Assembly: GCF_000470655.1 (NCBI RefSeq) | Contig: NC_021921.1 | Span: 1,488,001-1,552,000, forward strand | Length of the DNA: 64,000 nt | Origin: Halorhabdus tiamatea SARL4B | GTDB taxonomy: Archaea; Halobacteriota; Halobacteria; Halobacteriales; Haloarculaceae | Direction: 5' to 3' | Shown here: positions 26,034-35,253 of the stretch, piece by piece | Layout: the number at the start of each line of letters is the position of its first letter | How positions within the stretch are numbered: position 1 is the first letter of the stretch | Made by a program: the position numbers and the translations under genes | Notes under the pieces: model-generated | What the model saw: the letters and a program-made list of their open reading frames with translations, nothing else | What the model was told of the DNA's origin: nothing | Databases searched by the model: none

Positions 26034-27431
26034 ATGAATCAGAAGCTCATCGCCGTCGCCCTGGCCGCGCTGATGGTCGCCTCGGCAGCTGCCCCTGCGC
26101 TGGCTGCCGACGGCGGCCTCGCGGTCTCGGTGACACAGGCCGGTAACGACGCGGACGTGACGATATCGGTGACTGACAACGGGACCGCCGTCCCGAACGC
26201 GACCGTCGACGTGAGCGTCGTCGTCGACGACCGCGACGACGGTCTCGACGAATCGGACGACCTGAACGAGACGGTCGAAGACGGCCTCAACGAGACAGAG
26301 GAGGACCTGAACGAGACGGTCGAAGACGGCCTCAACGAGACAGAGGAGGACCTGAACGAAACTGAAGAGGCTGAAGACGCGGACGAAGAGGCGGACGACA
26401 CGTACGCGGGTAGTGGGACGTACACGACCGACGAGAACGGAACTGTTCTCCTCTCGGCCCCGGAGACCGAGGTGACTGTCGAGGTCACCGCCACGGTCGA
26501 GAACCGGACCGCGACGACGACTGCCGAACTCGAACCGGCCGAGGATGACGATTCCCAGGGGGCCTTCGGCCAGGAAGTGAGCGCATTCGTCCAGGAGATG
26601 CTCGCGAACGGCGCTGCCGGCCCCGGCTTCGGGCAGGCTGTCGCCGACTTCGTGACAGAGAACAACCCCGCTACCGACAACCGCCCCGACCACGCCGGCC
26701 CGCCCGCTCACGCTGGTCCACCCGCTGACGCCGGTCCGGGCATGAACGACGACGTGAACGAGACGGCCGACGATGGCGTCAACGAGACGGCCGACGATGG
26801 CGTCAACGAGACGGAGGACGACCGTCGTGGGCCGCCCGAACACACCGGTCCGGACGACAACGAGTCGGACGACCGCGGTCCGTCCCAGGCTGGCGACCAG
26901 GACCGTGTTCAGGACCGGGACGAGGACGCAGACCACGACCCCGACCGCGACCGGGACCGTAACGCAACGGACGAAGACGACGACGGCGATGTCGACGAAG
27001 GAGATGAAAACGAGAACGCGAATGGTGAAGGCGCGACGGACGATGACGATCGTCGGGGGCCGCCCGCACACGCCGGTCCGGACAGTAACGAATCCAACGA
27101 TCGCGGACCGTCACAGGCGGGCGACCAGGATCGCGACCGCGATCCGGACGTGAACTCCGAGGACGAACCGGACCGCGATCGCGACAGTGACGAGGCCGAC
27201 GAAGACGACGACCGTCGTGGGCCACCCGAACACGCCGGTCCGGACGACAACGAGTCCGACGACCGCGGCCCGTCCCAGGTTGGCGACCAGGACCGCGACC
27301 GTGATCAGGACCTGGACGAGGATCGGGAGCACGAACCCGACCGCGACCGTGATCGTGACGACGTAGACGAAGAGGACGAAGACAGCGAGAACCGGCGCGG
27401 GCCGCCCGCACACGCCGGCCCGGGTCGCTAA
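26034..27431 (+). CDS. Secreted, highly acidic repeat protein rich in N-glycosylation sequons
   Basis: A 465-residue protein with no family I recognise. A Sec signal peptide (MNQKLIAVALAALMVASAAA, cleavage after ALA) is followed by a small beta-like domain (VSVTQAGNDADVTISVTDNG). Next come LNETVEDG/LNETEED repeats, a second beta-like segment, a GPPAHAGPP stretch, and finally three long repeats plus a fourth partial one built on RRGPPEHAGPDDNESDDRGP, SQAGDQDRDRD and Asp/Arg tracts. I count 16 Asn-x-Ser/Thr sequons. There is no C-terminal membrane anchor. The Asp/Arg repeats are probably disordered and highly charged. A surface matrix, adhesion or ion-binding role is a guess. Confidence 0.8.
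   Translation: MNQKLIAVALAALMVASAAAPALAADGGLAVSVTQAGNDADVTISVTDNGTAVPNATVDVSVVVDDRDDGLDESDDLNETVEDGLNETEEDLNETVEDGLNETEEDLNETEEAEDADEEADDTYAGSGTYTTDENGTVLLSAPETEVTVEVTATVENRTATTTAELEPAEDDDSQGAFGQEVSAFVQEMLANGAAGPGFGQAVADFVTENNPATDNRPDHAGPPAHAGPPADAGPGMNDDVNETADDGVNETADDGVNETEDDRRGPPEHTGPDDNESDDRGPSQAGDQDRVQDRDEDADHDPDRDRDRNATDEDDDGDVDEGDENENANGEGATDDDDRRGPPAHAGPDSNESNDRGPSQAGDQDRDRDPDVNSEDEPDRDRDSDEADEDDDRRGPPEHAGPDDNESDDRGPSQVGDQDRDRDQDLDEDREHEPDRDRDRDDVDEEDEDSENRRGPPAHAGPGR
26259..26348 (+). repeat. 45-bp tandem repeat in the acidic secreted-protein gene
   Basis: Two identical 45-base units (26259-26303, 26304-26348) begin GACCTGAACGAGACGGTCGA, and a third partial unit follows with silent changes. 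Each encodes two LNE(T) sequons. Confidence 0.8.
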
Positions 27432-27463
27432 CGACGCGACCGTTCACTCGCCGCCCCCGCGAC

Positions 27464-27481
27464 GCCCCTCCTCCTTTTTCT
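27464..27481 (+). terminator. T-rich terminator after the acidic secreted-protein gene
   Basis: CCTCCTCCTTTTTCTC lies 35-50 bases after the stop. A pyrimidine/T tract of this kind is the usual archaeal termination signal, and it separates this gene from ahcY. Confidence 0.4.
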
Positions 27482-27543
27482 CACTCGGCTATCCGGTGGA
27501 CACTTCGGTAGCGTTTTCCCGCCGTGCCCCGCTAGTCCGGGAC

Positions 27544-28821
27544 ATGAGTCAGCCGATTACCGAGCGGGTCGACGATCCCGCTACCCTGGAGCAGTCCGGC
27601 CGCCGCAAGATCGACTGGGCGCGCGAGCACATGCCGATCGTGGCCGCCCTGCGCGAGGAGTTCGAGGACGAACAGCCGCTGGCGGGCCAGACGATCGGGA
27701 TGGCGATGCACGTCGAAGCCACGACGGCGGTCCTGACCGAGACGCTGGCCGCCGGCGGGGCCGAGATTGCGATCACTGGTTGCAATCCTCTCTCGACGCA
27801 CGACGACGTCAGCGTCGCGCTCGACGCCAACGACTCGATCACCTCCTACGCCGAGCGCGGCGTCGAGGACGAGGCCTACTACGGCGCGATCGACGCCGTC
27901 CTCTCTCACGAACCGACGATCACCATCGACGACGGTGCGGACCTCGTCTTCCGGGTCCACGAGGAGTACCCCGAACTCATCGACTCGATCGTCGGCGGCT
28001 GTGAGGAGACGACCACGGGTGTCCACCGCCTGCGGTCGATGGACGACGACGGCGCGCTGGAGTATCCGATGTTCGCCGTCAACGACACGCCGATGAAGCG
28101 GCTGTTCGACAACGTCCACGGGACGGGCGAGTCCAGCCTCGTCTCGATCGAACTCACGACGAACCTCTCGATCGCGGGCAAGACGGTCGTCGTCGGCGGC
28201 TACGGCCAGTGTGGGAAAGGCGTCGCGAAGAAGGCTCGTGGGATGAACGCCGACGTCGTCGTCACCGAGATCGAACCCCGGCGGGCCCTGGAGGCCCACA
28301 TGGAAGGTTTCCGTGTGATGCCGATGGTCGAGGCCGCCGCGGAGGGCGACGTCTTCGTGACGACGACGGGCAACCGCGACGTCATCACGCGCGAGGCGTT
28401 CGAAGAGATGAAAGACGGCGCAGTGCTCGCAAACGCCGGCCACTTCGACGTCGAGATCAACCTCGAACAGCTCGAAGACATGGCCGAGAACGTCTTCGAG
28501 GCCCGGGACGGCGTTCGCGGGTACGAACTCCCGGACGGCCGCCAGCTGAACGTCCTGGCGGAAGGTCGCCTCGTCAACCTCGCTTCCCCGGTCGCGGAGG
28601 GTCACCCCGTCGAGGTCATGGACCAGAGCTTCGCGATCCAGGCCGTTTCGGCCCGAGAGATGGTCCAGAACGGTTCGGCGTACGGAGCCGGCGTCCACAA
28701 CGTGCCCGACGAACTCGACCGGGAAGTCGCCGAGATCAAACTCGCCGCCGAGGGCGTCGCATTCGACGAGTTGACGCCCGAACAGCGCGAGTACATGGAC
28801 GACTGGCAGCACGGAACCTAG
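27544..28821 (+). CDS. ahcY: Adenosylhomocysteinase
   Basis: A 425-residue NAD-dependent enzyme that splits S-adenosylhomocysteine into adenosine and homocysteine, completing the methylation cycle. The NAD loop is VVVGGYGQCGKGVAKKARGM. Other family stretches are AREHMPIVAALREEF, MAMHVEATTAVL and NAGHFDVEINLEQLE. The start ATG 27544 gives MSQPITERVDDP; the frame is open 48 bases further upstream without support. mtaD upstream handles the same metabolite by deamination. No terminator-like T tract is seen before the histidine kinase gene 48 bases downstream. Confidence 0.95.
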   Translation: MSQPITERVDDPATLEQSGRRKIDWAREHMPIVAALREEFEDEQPLAGQTIGMAMHVEATTAVLTETLAAGGAEIAITGCNPLSTHDDVSVALDANDSITSYAERGVEDEAYYGAIDAVLSHEPTITIDDGADLVFRVHEEYPELIDSIVGGCEETTTGVHRLRSMDDDGALEYPMFAVNDTPMKRLFDNVHGTGESSLVSIELTTNLSIAGKTVVVGGYGQCGKGVAKKARGMNADVVVTEIEPRRALEAHMEGFRVMPMVEAAAEGDVFVTTTGNRDVITREAFEEMKDGAVLANAGHFDVEINLEQLEDMAENVFEARDGVRGYELPDGRQLNVLAEGRLVNLASPVAEGHPVEVMDQSFAIQAVSAREMVQNGSAYGAGVHNVPDELDREVAEIKLAAEGVAFDELTPEQREYMDDWQHGT

Positions 28822-28869
28822 GCCGGTCGGGCAAGAGTCAAGGGGCTACGTGGAGATTGTGAGACGTTG

Positions 28870-30663
28870 ATGGATGCGGACAGTTCACTCGGAGAGTCAA
28901 GGGACGATGCGCCCGACGAACGGGTGACTCTACGTCTCACGAAGCTGTTTGTCCCGGGGTTCGTCCGGCGACGGTTCGCGGTGAAGTTCCTGCTAACGTT
29001 GCTCATCGTGGCAGCCATCGTCGCAGTGGTCGGTGGGGCTACGGTCCTCGAAGTCGAGGATCTGATTCAGGACGACGCCGAGGACCGACTCGAATCGACA
29101 GCGACTCTCCAGGCGGAGAACGTCGCGAAATGGGTTGCGACCATGCGCTCACAAACGCGCGTCGCCGCCTCCGCCGATGTCTACGCGACCGAGGATCCGA
29201 CCGCCATTCGACGGGACCTCGAGTCGATCGCCACGGCCGGCAGCGAGAGCGTTCACGCCATTCATTACGTCAATTCTTCCGGGTCCGTCATCGCGAGTAC
29301 CGACGCTTCGGTCGAAAACCAGACACCCCGAGCGATCAGTATTGCTGTCTCGGACCCAGTGACGGCCGTGTCTGACGATTCAGACGCACCGTCTCTCGCA
29401 ATGTCCGAATCGGCCTACGAGGCCGACGCCGCGTTGCTGGTCGCGTTCGCGGCACCCGTCCGGGCGGGCGACGGCGTCGTGGTCGTCGTGGGGAACATCG
29501 GCCGGGACTTCGACAGACTCCACCGACAGCGTGACGCAGTCCGGACGCGAGTACTAAACGCAGAGGGAAAGGGTGTCCTCTCGCCGCGCCGGAACAACCC
29601 TTCGCCGGTCGCCGACACCGAGGCGTTCGCGGCCGCGATGAATGGCTCGTCGACGCTCGTCACACGGGAGACGGAAGTCGTCGCCTTCGCGCCGATCCCT
29701 GACGCTGCGTGGGTCGTGATGACGGCCTCGCCGACGAGTGAAGTCTACGCCGTCAGCCGGACCGTCGCGCGCAACGTCCTCGTCCTCGTGGGCGTGACCC
29801 TCGTGACTATCGTGGGGATCGCTGTCATCCTGGGCCGCCAGACTGTCCTGCCGCTGGTCCGCCTCCGCCGCCGGACTGAGGAGATGGCCACGGGAAATCT
29901 GACGGTCTCGTTGCGTTCGAACCGGGTGGACGAGATCGGCCAGCTCTACGGGTCGCTCGCGGACATGCGAGATTCGCTGCGTAGACAGATCGGAGAAGCC
30001 CAGGCAGCTCGAGCGGAGCTGCGCCGCCAGAACGAACGCTTAGCGGAGTTTGCGAGCACCGTGAGCCACGACCTCCGCAATCCCTTACAGGTCGCCCGTG
30101 GTAACGTCACGCTCTTGGAAGATGACCTCGCGGCCGCCGACGAGGGCGTTCGAGAGGAACTCGACAGCGTGGCGTCGGCGCTGGACCGCATGGAGACGAT
30201 CATCGAGGACGTCCTCACGCTGGCTCGCGGCGGCGCGACGATCGAAGAGACCCAGCCCGTCGATCTGGAGACGGTCGCCCGCGAGGCGTGGGGAACAGTC
30301 GAGACCGACGCGGCGACGCTGATGGTCGAGGACGCGCCGACGATTGCGGCGGACCGGGACCGCCTCAAGCGGCTCCTCGAGAACCTCTTCCGTAACGCGG
30401 TCGAACACGCCGGCCCGGACGTGAATGTCGAAATCGGCGGGACCGCCGATGGGTTCTTCGTCGCCGATAACGGCCCGGGTATTCCACCCCAGGATCGCGA
30501 GGACGTCTTCAAGTACGGCTATACGACGGCCGAGTCTGGGACCGGACTGGGGCTGTCGATCGTCCGGACGATCGCAGAGGCCCACGGCTGGGAGGTCTAC
30601 CTCGAGAGCGACGCCGGTGCCAGATTCGTGTTCACAGATGTCAACTCTGATTCTGAAGAGTGA
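28870..30663 (+). CDS. Membrane histidine kinase with extracellular sensor, HAMP, HisKA and HATPase
   Basis: A 597-residue sensor kinase. The first membrane helix is at about residues 39-60 (FLLTLLIVAAIVAVVGGATV), an extracellular Cache-like sensor covers about 65-290, and a second helix is at about 295-318 (LVLVGVTLVTIVGIAVIL). A HAMP domain follows, then HisKA with His400 in [12 protein letters not shown]. The HATPase domain has LENLFRNAVEHAG, DNGPGI and GTGLGLSIVRTI. No response regulator is adjacent. It ends 67 bases before the GH5 lipoprotein gene, so control of polysaccharide use is possible but unproven. Confidence 0.9.
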   Translation: MDADSSLGESRDDAPDERVTLRLTKLFVPGFVRRRFAVKFLLTLLIVAAIVAVVGGATVLEVEDLIQDDAEDRLESTATLQAENVAKWVATMRSQTRVAASADVYATEDPTAIRRDLESIATAGSESVHAIHYVNSSGSVIASTDASVENQTPRAISIAVSDPVTAVSDDSDAPSLAMSESAYEADAALLVAFAAPVRAGDGVVVVVGNIGRDFDRLHRQRDAVRTRVLNAEGKGVLSPRRNNPSPVADTEAFAAAMNGSSTLVTRETEVVAFAPIPDAAWVVMTASPTSEVYAVSRTVARNVLVLVGVTLVTIVGIAVILGRQTVLPLVRLRRRTEEMATGNLTVSLRSNRVDEIGQLYGSLADMRDSLRRQIGEAQAARAELRRQNERLAEFASTVSHDLRNPLQVARGNVTLLEDDLAAADEGVREELDSVASALDRMETIIEDVLTLARGGATIEETQPVDLETVAREAWGTVETDAATLMVEDAPTIAADRDRLKRLLENLFRNAVEHAGPDVNVEIGGTADGFFVADNGPGIPPQDREDVFKYGYTTAESGTGLGLSIVRTIAEAHGWEVYLESDAGARFVFTDVNSDSEE

Positions 30664-30697
30664 TCGATATACCGGTATTGAACCGTCTTTTCGCAAG

Positions 30698-30706
30698 GCT
30701 TTATCC
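30698..30706 (+). promoter_or_regulatory. TATA-like element of the GH5 gene
   Basis: GCTTTATCC is centred 29 bases before ATG 30731, fitting a leaderless transcript separate from the kinase gene. Confidence 0.45.
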
Positions 30707-30730
30707 CGGAGTATCACGAGATATAATCCG

Positions 30731-32662
30731 ATGCGTCGCCGTACGTTCCTGAACGGAACCGTCGCGGCCACGACTGGCCTGGCCGGCTGTTTTGGCCTGT
30801 CGGACAGTCGCGAACGTACCACGAGCGAGTCCGGGCCGCCGCCCCTCCACGTCGAGGGGCGCTGGCTCGTCGATCCGGACGGCAGGCGCGTGGTGCTCCG
30901 TGGGGTGAACGTGCCCGACCCCTGGTGGGGAGATACCTACGCCGACTTACGCGGGAAGGGTTATTGGGAGACTCTCGGGCTTGCGACTGACGACGACGCT
31001 GGCTGGCACACCGACGTCGTTCGCGTCCCGGTCGAACCGCGCTCGATCCGGGAGGTCGGCATCGAGACGTTAGCCGAGGAGTACCTCGATCGCGTCGTCG
31101 AGACGACGCGTGAACGGGGCCGATACGTCATCATCGACTACCACGCGATCGAGCCCTACGACACCGAAACTATCGACGAGCGCATCCGCCGATTCTGGAA
31201 CCACATCGGGCCGCGATACGCCGAGGAGGGTCACGTCCTCTATGAACTGTTCAACGAACCGACCGAACCACGCGGCGAGGGCCGAGACACCTGGCAGCGG
31301 TGGCGCGAGGTCGCCCAGCCGTGGGTCGATCTCTTGCGCGATCGAGCGCCTGAGACGCCGATCATCGTCGGGTCGCCCGCATGGTCGTCGATGGTACGGT
31401 TCGCCCCGGAGGAACCCTTCGAGGGTGAGAACCTGATCTACAGTGCTCACTTGTTCCCTTCGACGAATACGGAATTCTGGGAACCACAGTACGGCGACCC
31501 GTCCTTTGATGTCCCTGTGTTCATCGACGAGTGGGGATATATCGACGACGATCGCACCGGGATCGAGCCCCACATGATCGGCACGACGGACGGGTGGGGT
31601 CGGCCGTTCCGTACGTGGATTGACAGTCACCCGAACGTCAACTGGACCGCCTGGGTCTTCGACTCGGAGTGGATGCCGCGGATGTTCGACACCGAATGGA
31701 ATCTGCTCGGCGGCAACGACTACATGGGGGTGTTTGCCAAGGAGTGGCTGGCCGACACCAGAGACAGCCATCCACTCGGACCCGATGAAGCGAATGAGCC
31801 GCCGTCCGCACCGTCGGTCGAAATCAGTGACGTCGGTCCGACGACCGCGACGATCACCTGGCAACACGAATCGGAAGGGGGTCAACCGGCCGCGCAGTTC
31901 CGGGTGACCGTGGCCGGTCGACAGCCACAGATCCTCCGGGGGGCGAGCGAGTCGGTGACCGTCAGAGGCCTTCGCCCGGCCGAGACCTCCGAGGTGACTG
32001 TCGTCGCCGTCGACGGCTACGGGAACCGCTCGCCGCCGGGCCGTGTCACGGTAGAGACGGCGAACGCCGCCGCGACGACTATTCCGGCTACGAATTCGTC
32101 CCCCTCGATCGACGGGGAACTGGGCGACACCTGGATCCGGACGACGCCATACGATCTCTCTACGTGGACGATCGAACCGACGGATTCGGTCGACCTCGCG
32201 GCTGAGTGGCGCGCACTCTGGGACGACACCGCGCTGTACCTCGGCGTCTCGGTCACAGACGAAGACATCGACACCGACGCCGATGAAGTCTGGCGCAACG
32301 ACGCCGCCGAACTGTACCTCGACCTCGACAGCAGCCGGGAGGAGAGTTACGATGGGAACGACGATCTCCAACTCGTCTTTCCCCGGGACGGGGGCGTCCA
32401 GGCGGGCGCGAACTCGGCCCCTATCGCCGACGCCGTCCAGGTCGCGTCCGTCGAGGTCGAGGGCGGCTGGCGAGTCGAGACCGCCGTCCCGTGGGCGGCC
32501 TACGAAGTCGAGCCGTCCCCCGGCGACCGAATTGGATTCGACATCCACGTCATCGATGGCGGGGGCGAGTCCCGGAGCAAGCGATCCTGGGCCGCCGACT
32601 CCGACGTCGCCTGGGAGCATCCGCGGGCGTTCGGCATCGTCGAGCTTGGCACATCCGAATGA
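30731..32662 (+). CDS. Tat-exported GH5 cellulase-like lipoprotein with FN3 and CBM9-like domains
   Basis: A 643-residue surface enzyme. The N-terminus MRRRTFLNGTVAATTGLAG is a Tat signal ending in a lipobox Cys. Residues about 35-345 form a GH5 barrel: LVDPDGRRVVLRGVNVPDPW near the start, the acid/base Glu176 in YELFNEPTEP and the nucleophile Glu267 in VFIDEWGYI. An FN3 domain (about 355-440, APSVEISDVGPTTATITWQH) links to a C-terminal CBM9-like carbohydrate-binding domain (about 450-643, SPSIDGELGDTW, LYLDLDSSREESYDGNDDLQ). It probably cuts beta-1,4-glucan or a similar polymer outside the cell; the exact substrate is open. It is flanked by two histidine kinases. Confidence 0.88.
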   Translation: MRRRTFLNGTVAATTGLAGCFGLSDSRERTTSESGPPPLHVEGRWLVDPDGRRVVLRGVNVPDPWWGDTYADLRGKGYWETLGLATDDDAGWHTDVVRVPVEPRSIREVGIETLAEEYLDRVVETTRERGRYVIIDYHAIEPYDTETIDERIRRFWNHIGPRYAEEGHVLYELFNEPTEPRGEGRDTWQRWREVAQPWVDLLRDRAPETPIIVGSPAWSSMVRFAPEEPFEGENLIYSAHLFPSTNTEFWEPQYGDPSFDVPVFIDEWGYIDDDRTGIEPHMIGTTDGWGRPFRTWIDSHPNVNWTAWVFDSEWMPRMFDTEWNLLGGNDYMGVFAKEWLADTRDSHPLGPDEANEPPSAPSVEISDVGPTTATITWQHESEGGQPAAQFRVTVAGRQPQILRGASESVTVRGLRPAETSEVTVVAVDGYGNRSPPGRVTVETANAAATTIPATNSSPSIDGELGDTWIRTTPYDLSTWTIEPTDSVDLAAEWRALWDDTALYLGVSVTDEDIDTDADEVWRNDAAELYLDLDSSREESYDGNDDLQLVFPRDGGVQAGANSAPIADAVQVASVEVEGGWRVETAVPWAAYEVEPSPGDRIGFDIHVIDGGGESRSKRSWAADSDVAWEHPRAFGIVELGTSE

Positions 32663-32783
32663 CGGCACTGGGACGACACGACGGGTTCCGCTATCTTGGC
32701 CTGCTGGAGCGGCGAAAACACACCGGGGTGTGTCTGACGTGTGGGTCAAGATTGATACCACGTGCCGACATACTGGCTGGCAG

Positions 32784-34193
32784 ATGGACGATCTGGATCG
32801 CTCGATCACTTTATTATACGTCGAAGACGACGATGACGCCGACGACGACCTGATTTCGTTTCTTCAGCGAGAACGTGAGCGGATTGGGGTCCTGTCAGTG
32901 GTGGGTGCGGAGACTGGTCTCGAGCGACTCGAAACAGCGTCCGTCGATTGTATCGTCAGCGAGTACCCACTCCCAGAGATGAACGGGCTCGAGTTCCTTG
33001 CGGCTGTCCGGGACCGATATGGCAATCTTCCGTTCATTCTCTACACTGACGAGGGGAGCGAAGCCGTCGCCAGTGCGGCTATCTCGGCTGGTGTTACCGA
33101 CTACGTCAGGCGACAAGCTGGCCCGGCTCAGTACGAACGGCTGGCCGACCGAATCGAACAGGCCGTTCACAACCGCCAGGACGGCTCCCTGAACGACCAG
33201 TCGACGCTTCGAAGCAAAGCCAACCTCCTCGACCAGCTCTTCGAGCAACTCCCGGTGTCGCTGTACGTCAAAGACACGGAGGGCCGACACCTGTACATGA
33301 GTGACTACGACCTGTCTCCGGGGGATGCCATCGGGAAGACAGACCGGGAGGTCTACGGCGACGACGAGTTCGCTCGCGAGGCCGTTGCGGACGATAGACA
33401 CGTCGTCGAGACGGGCGAACCGATCATCAACAAAGAGGAGTACAACGAAAACAACGGCGAGTGGACGCTCACCTCGAAAGTGCCGTGGTACGGCGAGGAC
33501 GGCGAGATCAAGGGCCTCATCGGCGTCACCCGGTTCATCACCGAGAAAAAGGAGTACGAACGCGAGATCGAACGCAAGAACGAACGCCTGGAGAAGTTCG
33601 CCTCGGTCGTCTCTCACGACCTGCGAAATCCGCTGAACGTCGCGATCGGCAACGTCGACTTGCTTCGCCAGGAGTACGACGACAGCCGATTGGAACGGGT
33701 CGAGACTGCACTCGACCGGATGGACCAGTTGATCGCGGACATCCTCGAACTTGCCCGGCAGGGTCAGTCAGCGTTCGAAACCGAAGCCGTTTCCCTGCAG
33801 GCCCTCTCTCGAGGGGCCTGGGCGAACGTCGAAACCGACGGGGTCGAACTCGAAATCGCCGGTGATCTCTCGTTCCATGGCGACCACCAGCGCGTTGTCG
33901 AACTGTTCGAAAATATCTTCAGAAACGTCCGTGACCACGCCGGCCCAGGGACAATTACTGTCGGTCCACTGTCGGACGCGACGGGATTTTACGTCGCCGA
34001 CGACGGGCCGGGAATCCCTGTGGGCGAGCGCGAGGACGTCTTCCAGCCTGGATTCACCACCGCGGAGAACGGGACTGGGTTCGGGTTGGCGATCGTCTCG
34101 GAGATCGCGGAGGGCCACGGCTGGGATATCGCTGTCGCCGAAAGCGAGTCCGGCGGCGCTCGCTTCGAGATCACTGGCGTCGAGTCGTGCTAG
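32784..34193 (+). CDS. Hybrid-type histidine kinase with degenerate receiver, PAS, HisKA and HATPase
   Basis: A 469-residue soluble kinase. The N-terminal receiver-like domain (residues 7-120) has ITLLYVEDDDDADDD. The usual phospho-acceptor Asp is replaced by Glu60 in DCIVSEYPLPEMNGLEF, and the usual Lys near GVTDYVRRQ is Arg. A PAS domain (about 150-265, FEQLPVSLYVKDTEGRHLYM) follows, then HisKA with His278 in [12 protein letters not shown]. The HATPase domain has FENIFRNVRDHAG, DDGPGI and GTGFGLAIVSEI. Membrane segments are absent. The ATG at 32784 is chosen because the frame upstream overlaps GH5 coding sequence. Confidence 0.85.
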   Translation: MDDLDRSITLLYVEDDDDADDDLISFLQRERERIGVLSVVGAETGLERLETASVDCIVSEYPLPEMNGLEFLAAVRDRYGNLPFILYTDEGSEAVASAAISAGVTDYVRRQAGPAQYERLADRIEQAVHNRQDGSLNDQSTLRSKANLLDQLFEQLPVSLYVKDTEGRHLYMSDYDLSPGDAIGKTDREVYGDDEFAREAVADDRHVVETGEPIINKEEYNENNGEWTLTSKVPWYGEDGEIKGLIGVTRFITEKKEYEREIERKNERLEKFASVVSHDLRNPLNVAIGNVDLLRQEYDDSRLERVETALDRMDQLIADILELARQGQSAFETEAVSLQALSRGAWANVETDGVELEIAGDLSFHGDHQRVVELFENIFRNVRDHAGPGTITVGPLSDATGFYVADDGPGIPVGEREDVFQPGFTTAENGTGFGLAIVSEIAEGHGWDIAVAESESGGARFEITGVESC

Positions 34194-34216
34194 GTACTCC
34201 TTCGAGTAGGGGGCTT

Positions 34217-34795
34217 TCAGGCCTCGCCCTGCCCGTCGTACCACTCTACGAAGGCATCGATCGCTCGCCCGCGATGTGAGTGCTCGTTTTTCTCCTCGGG
34301 GTCCATCTCGGCGAATGTCCGGTCGTCGTACTCGAAGATGGGGTCGTAGCCGAACCCGCCGTCGCCCCGCGGGGCGACGATCGTCCCCTCGACGCGTCCC
34401 TCGAAGATCGCGACCGGTGGTTCGCCGTCCCGGACGGCGGGGGCGGAAGCGAACCCGGAGCCGTCGCAGTAGGCGATCACCGACCGGAACGCGGCGGCGT
34501 GGTCGTCCTCCGGCTCGGTCAGCCGCCAGACGCGCTCGATCCCGAGCGTGTCCTCGACGTACGCCGAGTACGGCCCGGGAAAGCCCGCGAATGCGTCGAC
34601 GAACAGCCCGGAGTCCTCGACCATGACGGGCGCGCCGACCTCGCGGTAGGCCTCGCGTGCCCCGTGAGCGGCGATCGCGCCGAGGTCGGGACTCTGGATC
34701 TCCGGGTAGTCGTAAGTGAACTGCGTCACGTCGTCGTCGAGTGCTGCTCGGGCCTCTCGGACTTTGCCGTCGTTACCGGTCACGAAGCGGAGCAT
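34217..34795 (-). CDS. rdgB: Non-canonical purine NTP pyrophosphatase (RdgB/HAM1 family)
   Basis: A 192-residue house-cleaning enzyme that hydrolyses dITP, ITP and XTP to monophosphates. It starts MLRFVTGNDGKVREARAALD, with the substrate-loop TGN. EDSGLFVDAFAGFPGPYSAYV (active-site Asp and substrate loop) and APRGDGGFGYDPIFEYDDRT are family signatures. The length is normal for archaea. It is convergent with the histidine kinase gene. A CTTTTG element about 27 bases upstream supports the start. Confidence 0.92.
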   Translation of the reverse strand: MLRFVTGNDGKVREARAALDDDVTQFTYDYPEIQSPDLGAIAAHGAREAYREVGAPVMVEDSGLFVDAFAGFPGPYSAYVEDTLGIERVWRLTEPEDDHAAAFRSVIAYCDGSGFASAPAVRDGEPPVAIFEGRVEGTIVAPRGDGGFGYDPIFEYDDRTFAEMDPEEKNEHSHRGRAIDAFVEWYDGQGEA

Positions 34796-34869
34796 AGCCG
34801 TAGGGTCGTCCCCGGATTCAAAAGCGTCGTCGGTCTCGTGGTCGGCTCGTCACGCCCGCCCGGTGGCGG

Positions 34870-35151
34870 TCACTCTACCATGACTTCGACGGGTTCGCTG
34901 GACTCCTCGTCACCGTCCGCGTCGGCCTCGCTCTCGCCGGACTGTTGCTGGTACAGCAGGAGGCCGGCGACGCCCAGGACGATCCATGACCGCCAGTTCG
35001 CGAGGTTGAGCGTGTAGCCGATGCCGAACGGCTTCTTCGTGAGCATGCCCTCGCCGGGCTGCCAGTACGCCGAGAGAAGTCGCTTCATGCTCGGTCGCTC
35101 GAAGTTGTACGGGATGCCGAAGATTTCGCCCGTCTGCGGTTTCTCGGACAT
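34870..35151 (-). CDS. DUF5808-like small membrane protein
   Basis: A 93-residue protein: MSEKPQTGEIFGIPYNFERP, then FGIGYTLNLANWRSWIVLGV leading into a single membrane helix, and an acidic tail (SEADADGDEESSEPVEVMVE). The GxPYNFxRP opening matches my recollection of the DUF5808 family found in haloarchaea. Function unknown. The start ATG 35151 lies about 27 bases after a minus-strand TCTTAAC element; a longer frame to 35244 lacks support. It is divergent from the site-2 protease gene, 102 bases away. Confidence 0.75.
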   Translation of the reverse strand: MSEKPQTGEIFGIPYNFERPSMKRLLSAYWQPGEGMLTKKPFGIGYTLNLANWRSWIVLGVAGLLLYQQQSGESEADADGDEESSEPVEVMVE

Positions 35152-35221
35152 ATGTGCCCGTACGACTGGATCCGTTAAGACGTTTGTCCCGCCCCCGACC
35201 GCGAGCTGTCGGTCGCCAGGG

Positions 35222-35229
35222 TTCTTAAG
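35222..35229 (+). promoter_or_regulatory. TATA-like element of the site-2 protease gene
   Basis: TTCTTAAG is centred about 28 bases before ATG 35254. A second TTAAGA at 35176-35181 serves the divergent DUF5808-like gene. Confidence 0.45.
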
Positions 35230-35253
35230 ACGCTGGCCCGACAACCGTCACCC

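Noticed and set aside
31070-32809. Minus-strand frame of 579 residues
   Set aside because: It is antisense to the GH5 gene and shows no domain or haloarchaeal acidity pattern.
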